Shown piece after piece: positions 57,893 to 64,000 of a DNA stretch of 64,000 bases. The position numbers and the translations under genes are program-made. The number at the start of each line of letters is the position of its first letter. Positions within the stretch are counted from its first letter, which is position 1. Below the pieces are notes generated by a model that saw only the letters and a program-made list of their open reading frames with translations, made no database searches and was not told the origin of the DNA. The stretch lies in the NCBI GenBank assembly GCA_963971405.1, contig OZ020488.1:33437089-33501088 (forward strand). Reading direction: 5' to 3'. This DNA comes from Psococerastis gibbosa (Eukaryota; Arthropoda; Insecta; Psocodea; Psocidae).

Positions 57893-58684
57893 GATGATTA
57901 ATGATGATAAAGGGAATTTATTATTTAAACACAGAGCAACATGTCTAAATTATTATTATGTTTTAGTCGCTCAAAACATCGCTGTGTATAAATGAGGTAT
58001 TAGAGCCCTTAAAACTTTTTGTTTTTTATTAACATAAGAAGGCAGTGTTCCCTTTATAAGTCTGTTAGAATTATTTTAAAAAGACACATCACCCTACGTA
58101 AAAAAACAAACAGCAAGCGTATGTTATGGTTTTGTCACTCGAAAAATCGCTTTGTATAAATGGGCACTTGGCTAATTTAATTTAAGCCATCGCGTTATGT
58201 AGGTCCAAAAGTAGAGATTCATTTTTTTAATTCAATTCACCAAATTTATACAAGCATATTACAACCAAAAACGTAGCGGTTAGTAATGGACAACTTTCGT
58301 CTTGAAATCCAAAATGGCAGGCCTCACTCTGATTGGTTGGGCTCAAGCATTATTCCTATACGAATGTTCTCCATTACTTCATTTGTGAGACGAAAATAAT
58401 GTCGGCTTGAATTGATAGTCTGCAAAGCTACTTGTTAGGCGCAGCGGGTCTACTATGGCATTAAAGAATAACTTATGCTGGGGTTAAAAATGTAAACAAA
58501 ATAGCTTTAAAATTGCAAAGAAAAACTAAGAATCATTTTGTTTCCATTTTCAACTCCAGAATGAGGTATTCATAGTTGACCCGCAGTTGCATACAACACA
58601 ATACTCACATTACTTCATTATAATTTTAGATGATGGCAGCTCTTGGCTTGTATTAACCATCACCGGTTGGTCTCTTATGCCTAA
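57893..58684. other. Repeat debris, no gene
   Basis: Contains a diverged piece of the TGTAAACAAA core repeat (about 58470-58560, see 35878). Otherwise nothing recognised. Confidence 0.35.
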
Positions 58685-58825
58685 GGCGGGGTTTCCACAT
58701 ACGTCAATGGTCAATGAGAAATATGAAATTGACGTTTTAGCAGACATTAAAGACATACTAAAAATTCTGCTACCACGTCAAAACCATATTTCTCATTGAC
58801 CATTGACGTATGTGGAAACTCCGCC
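58685..58825. mobile_element. 141-bp near-perfect hairpin MITE
   Basis: Ends GGCGGGGTTTCCACATACG and its complement (one difference) extend into arms of about 43 bp, flanked by TAA on both sides (58682-58684 and 58826-58828). GGCGG ends plus TAA fit a PIF/Harbinger MITE, distinct in sequence from the family at 8781. Low arm divergence suggests recent insertion. Confidence 0.8.
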
Positions 58826-58828
58826 TAA

Positions 58829-60780
58829 GCCATAAAGTAAGCTGAGTAGTAGTTGTAGAAAGTGAATTGAATAAAATAAAATATATTTTTAAAATCATTG
58901 TTTAGGACAATAAAATATTAATTTTGGAGATTGATGATAAATTAAAATGTTAACGGTATGTACGATACCTAGTCTGACACATATTTCTTCATATGTTATT
59001 TATTTTTAAATTAATATTTGTCATTTTGAATAGACAAAAGCAGCTTTGCATAGGATATGCAATACCAGGAAATAAAGGATTATGACAAATCTTGCATGCT
59101 GAAGACTATTAATGTGCTTATAAATTCTAAGCGAGACATTATTATTAGCTTAACAGTTGAAAAACAAAACATAATATGTTGCTCTTAGGTAGAGCAAATT
59201 ATAAATAATAAACAAACCATAAAGTTACCACACCAGACAAAGCAAAACATATTTACAGTCACTTTTATACACTTCTTGTATTTTCATTGAAAGGCCCACA
59301 GATGCAACAAGTTAACATACCGTATATTTATAATTTGCAGCAAACACTGTATGCACACCCTTATTACGTCAAGTTCCCAACTTCGCTTAAAGGCCTAATC
59401 GAAGTCCCCCCCCCCCCCCCAGTTTGTTTTTACAAAGTCGAATTTCACAATAAATATTTATTGTAGAGCTAGAAAAAGATCTTCGGCATTATAAGAAATA
59501 TTTCTGGACTACATGATATGTGGCCGTCACTATCATCGATTGACCACAATCGCCAGAAATGGTTGGCATTGGCGATTGTCCAAGATCTTATTTCAAGCTC
59601 TACAATATTTACTATGAAATTGCTTGCTTGTTCCGATTGGGCCTCAAATCGAACAAAGTTTGACAAAAATCTCTCACTTGAACCCTGTCTCACAATTTGA
59701 AAAAAAAATTAAGCATGTACAGTAATACAGCTACTGTATGTGCAGTTCGATTGGCAAATGCATCCTACAGTTCTGAAACAAAATGTAGCTACTTCTAATT
59801 CTAGTAAATATTCTTGTGAATGACAGGAATGCCACTAAAAATATAAATTTGAAGCTACTTTGACATTTTTTTTACAGAAACTTAATATTAGCAGCATACA
59901 AGGTTTGTAACAATTTCCGTCATTTTATTGAGATTACCATGGAATTAAAGCTGTTAAGAGGATACGCACGTAGCTATTGGCCACCCCTGCAAAACTTCAA
60001 AATAAATATTTTTTTTTTAGTTTCTTTACTACGCAAGTATTAAAGATTTAGTCTATTAAGTTGTAGAGGACTATTTCCTGCACAATATTATAGGGAATTT
60101 TTAGTTTTAGGTATTGTCAATTTTCCATAAATGTTACATTGCGTGAAATTACAATGTCATGCAATTTCATGAAACAATTAACACATCTTATGATACGATG
60201 CATGATATAGTTTTCTACAACTTGAATACACTTAATCTGTCATAAGTTGTGCAGTAAATAAAAAAATAAATAAATAATTGCCAGATTTTAGAGTACCCAT
60301 TTTCTACAATCCATATTCTCTTAAGCAGGGAAATTTAATATGTAAAGTCATATAAGTATTATGTATAATTTACGCTGAACAGTATATTACACTAAACCAT
60401 GCAAAAAAGTTCACCAAGGAAAGAAATATATTTCCGCCAATATACATAATTTGATTCTTGTTGGGCCGTCGGCAGATTTCGCTCTTATTTGCGGCTGAAA
60501 AGTTCTTGATTTTCATACACAAACATTAAAATATAAATTTTATAAAATCAATCAATCATATCTGTCGCTGTTTAATCTCTGCTATCTGTATCTGCTGTCA
60601 AATTATGTATTTTAGCGGTAAACATTAATTCTATCTCTAACACATTCATCACATCAAGGTTGCACCTCGGTGAACCTTGCCCCCCTTCACCCATCGTCTT
60701 GGCCTCTTTGTCCATCGTCCGAACGTAGCAGAATGCCTCAAGTCCTCGGCAGCAAGCAAGACGGCGGCGGAAAGCTATCT
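58829..60780. other. 3' flank of the KAT6-like gene
   Basis: AT-rich, no open frames of note; a poly-C run at about 59408. Part is probably the 3' UTR of the minus-strand gene ending at 60781. Several minus-strand AATAAA hexamers exist but none is clearly preferred. Confidence 0.35.
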
Positions 60781-63700
60781 TCACCGGCGCATCGCTCCGT
60801 TGAGGGGCTGCATGAGGCTAGTGTATGGATATGATGGGTACATGCCTTGCTGGCGCTGGTCCTGGTACTGCTGCATGTTCATCATCTGAACCGGCATCTG
60901 GCCCTGCGGGATTTGGTTCATGAAGCCGGCACTGTTGGGGATGTAGCCCGGCTGTTGGGTGACCCTGTATCCATTGAGACCAGGGTACTGCGCCACCAAA
61001 TTCGGGTTCATTTGGTGCACTGTCGGAGTTCCCCTGGACGTCCTGCCGCTACTAGAGCCTGGGATTCCCATGTTGCCCTGGAATAAATAATTTTTGAGTC
61101 GAATAGCTTTTTAGAACTAAGGCTTAAGTTTCCATCACGGGTCTTGTAGTTTTTATTGGATAGCAGAATTATATTGTTACCAGTATTCCATATGTCGCGA
61201 GTTGCGATATGTTGTTATGTTATTCACCTAACCCCCTGCGTCGTCCACCAGGATCAAGGTTACATGCAGTTACGAGAGAACTATCAATCGAACATCCGAA
61301 CACTTGTGCTATGTTATATGTACAAAATACTAATCCACCACTCAATGAGAAAATGTAAAACCAAAATCAAGTGTCGTGTTCATGTTCAAAAGTGACCGAG
61401 AGAACAAATTGTACGGTCTATGCTCAACCTCAAAACGCCACTACTAAATTTTTAAGAACCAATTGCTACAACTTGTAAACATATGTATAACAGCTCATAA
61501 CACAAATTGTTACTTCATACCTGGTAAAACGACTGTGGCGATGGAGGAGCGGGGGAGGAGCACATGTCGGTCAGCTGCTGCAGTTTGGCAAGACTGCAGC
61601 CAGGGGGAGCTTGGGAGCGGCCAACGGTGCTACCCTGTATCCTGTGTTGTATGACGCCGACGTAGCTGTTGTAGCTGGGCTGAACCTGGTGCATATGTTG
61701 CATGGCCTGCATGCCCGCGTGGTGGTGCGAGTACCCGGCCTGCTGCAGCATCTGGTTGTGTAGTTGCAATGTCTGCTCGTTCGACATGGCCTGCGCTGGG
61801 CTGGCTGTCCGGGCTCCTTGTGACACCTAGACAAATAATTAATTAATACCACGTTATCATGGCATACCCTCCCTTTGAAAGGCCCAAATGCATGTCAAAG
61901 TAATTCTAACAAAAAGAGATAAATGGGCAAATTAAAGTAACGCTGTGTTTCAATGAAAATGAGCAAGAAATAGGTTCTGTCCGTCAGCTTGCATCTCTCT
62001 GTATAGCCAGTAACCGTTCGGCCACTAGCCAAGAGCGTTTTTCCACTATCTGCTGAGCCGCACGGCGTCGAATGGCCTCCGTGCCAAGGACTGGCGATGG
62101 ATTAAGTAAAGTATATTTTAAATACAAGAAGGAACTCTTACCTGAATTAAAGGAGAGGGCGGCCTTCGCTGTTGCGGTGAATGTTGAGGCTTGTGGTTGT
62201 GCGCATGCGTCGTCCTCGACCTATGCTTGGGCTTGCCCTGTTGTTGCAAATGGTGTACATATTGCTGGAGGTGTTGCGAAGCCATCTGCGGAGGACAGTC
62301 GAACGACGGCGGGGCTGCCCTCTCGGGGTTCATGTCCCCAGAGCCGATAGACGTGGGGCTCTCCAGCCCGAGTTGACTCACGTCCAGGTCACATTGCCCA
62401 TACCTAAGTACGAAATTAAAAAAAATGACTAACTAAAAAAATTACTAAAAATTAAAAATTCGTGATTCTATGTATAAAATAATTATCTTCATTTCTTCAT
62501 GCCTTAGACATTCAACGGGATATAGCCCCTGTTAGCAAAGCTACTCCAAAGATATCTACAACTAATGCATACTACATTTTTGAAAAATTGCGTAGCTCAC
62601 TAGTACAATTAAAATGTATTAGATTTTGGCGTGGGCCACCTCCTAATCCAAATGGACGAAGAAACACATTCTGGCACACAGTCTTTACGTTTCAAATTAA
62701 AGCATTATCTTCAACACCGAAGGGAAAAAAAGTTCTGTAATTTTGCTCCATGAATGTTGCATACCCATGTAATGAGTGTACAGAGTTGGTAGTTGAGTCG
62801 GGAGTGTAGACGCCCATGCTTGGCATATCAGGACCGGGAGTAGGGGGCGTCCTCTTCGAGTCCCACTCACTGCCATCCTTGTCCCTGTCCGGTGTCGGGT
62901 CTTCCCTCACCGTAGGCTCCTCCTTCTGCACTCGGGAACATTGGTACTGGTGCCCACTGCGCGCCGCTCCGCCACTGTTCACAGGTTCGTCTCCACGAAC
63001 GCAGCAAAGCGGTCTGTAGTGTGCCTTTGATTCATCAATAATCTGTAGTAACAGAAATTTGTAACTAAGCTAATGAAACGAGTCAGCGCTAATACTTGAC
63101 CAAGCCATCAGATTGAAGTTATCCTTGGTATAACGAATGCAGATGAAATGTCCTCTGGATTGAATTATCAGGTGGTTGAGTCCTAATATGAGTAGAAAGA
63201 GCAATTATCGAGCAGAGAGCATTCCCCTGTCTTCTCTCGTAGTAATAATATTCCCATGTCACGTGAATTTATAATCGAAGTCGAAGCTTTCAAATTCATT
63301 CACATACCTGACACTTTGCCCTGCCCACGTCTTCAACTTTGAAAGGCGCAGCGCTGACAGGTCGACTAGGTGGTCTGTTTTCTGGCTGAGGAGAAGGCTG
63401 CGGTGTGTGGTGGCCAGGTGGTATCTGAGGACTGGGCTGCGGCGTGTGCTGGTTTGGAGGTAGCTGTGGGCTGGGCAGAGGTGTGTGATGACCAGCCTGT
63501 ACCTGAACACATTTTATTGCAGATTAACGTCTAACCTCATAGCTTACTGATAAAAATAAACCAATGAAAAAATCACTAACCTGTGGACTTGCAAGAGGTG
63601 TGTGCGGACCACACTGCATGTGTGGGCTAGGCTGTGGAGTGTGTCCACCCTGATATTGTGGGCTAGGCTGTGGAGTATGTCCACCCTGATATTGCGGGCT

Positions 63701-64000
63701 AGGCTGAGGTGTGTGTCCACCCTGATACTGCGGGCTAGGCTGTGGTGTGTGCCCGCCTTGATATTGCGGGCTAGGCTGCGGCGTGTGCCCTCCCTGGTAC
63801 TGTGGACTAGGCTGCGGCGTGTGTCCTCCCTGGTACTGTGGACTAGGCTGCGGCGTGTGCCCTCCCTGGTACTGTGGACTAGGCTGCGGGGTGTGTCCTC
63901 CCTGGTATTGTGGGCTCGGCAAAGGTGTATGTCGTCCAGTTGGTAGTTGTGGACTAGGCAGCGGAGTGTGGTGTCCTACAGAGATCTGGTGCGGACTTGG
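60781..64000 (-). CDS. KAT6: KAT6/enok-like C-terminal region, partial, 6 exons seen
   Basis: Exons in transcript order: 64000(edge)-63581, 63502-63308, 63042-62765, 62403-62142, 61826-61521, 61077-60781; all GT-AG with consistent phases, stop at 60783-60781. The protein part is Pro/Gln/Ser-rich. It has PSPQ repeats, then a VYTPDSTTNSVHSLHGYGQC stretch followed by DLDVSQLGLESPTSI, then CSLAKLQQLT, and a Met/Gln/Tyr-rich end. The TPDSTTNSVHS...CDLDV.QLGLESPTS and LQQLT elements are, from memory, those of the transactivating C-terminus of MYST acetyltransferases KAT6A/KAT6B and fly enok. The acetyltransferase domain would lie upstream, outside the window, so the identity rests only on the tail. 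Another large nuclear cofactor is possible. Confidence 0.65.
63600..63960. repeat. 36-bp coding minisatellite
   Basis: About eight head-to-tail copies of a 36-bp unit encode the 12-residue repeat PSPQYQGGHTPQ in the KAT6-like gene, flanked by degenerate units (PSPQLPTGRHTPL). Units differ mainly at synonymous sites, so the peptide repeat is kept while DNA drifts. Confidence 0.85.

Noticed and set aside
63602..63946. Plus-strand frame opposite the KAT6-like repeats
   Set aside because: Shadow of the 36-bp coding repeat; the minus strand has splice sites and consistent phases.

Overview
This is a repeat-rich, intron-rich animal nuclear genome segment, most likely from an arthropod. The signs are spliced genes with GT-AG introns, an invertebrate (i-type) lysozyme, an arthropod-style TATA plus TCAGT initiator promoter, RNase H-bearing non-LTR retrotransposons, a pogo transposon, and many foldback/MITE repeats. 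I cannot name the species.

Four host genes are supported. (1) 918-17746, minus strand: phenylalanyl-tRNA synthetase beta subunit (FARSB), 11 exons, 591 codons, complete. (2) 27917-34481, plus strand: Elongator subunit ELP1, 5 exons, 1238 codons, complete. (3) 34793-39969, minus strand: a secreted i-type lysozyme, 3 exons, 165 codons, with a recognisable core promoter. (4) 60781-64000, minus strand: the 3' exons of a large Gln/Pro-rich protein resembling the C-terminus of MYST acetyltransferase KAT6/enok; it runs off the right edge. FARSB and ELP1 are head-to-head about 10 kb apart. ELP1 and the lysozyme are tail-to-tail with 311 bp between stop codons.

The rest is mostly mobile DNA. FARSB intron 6 (8.5 kb) holds a 5'-truncated LINE, a 1.95 kb element with perfect 24-bp terminal inverted repeats and a repeated 12-bp internal motif, and a TAA-flanked MITE split by a 4.9 kb LINE of the RNase H type. 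The FARSB-ELP1 intergenic region holds two copies of one THAP-exon DNA transposon, each with a perfect but different 8-bp target duplication. They lie in mirror orientation, 168 and 126 bp upstream of the two start codons. Between them sit an apparently intact pogo-type transposon and satellite-like GC-rich monomers. The 40-60 kb stretch has no gene I can support. It contains a 1.2 kb palindrome, several interspersed repeat families, tRNA-derived SINE pieces, LINE remnants and MITEs.

The most interesting observations are the mirrored promoter-proximal transposon insertions, the motif-studded TIR element, the intact pogo element with arrays of subterminal GGACAC motifs, and a LINE whose catalytic YADD tyrosine codon has become a stop.
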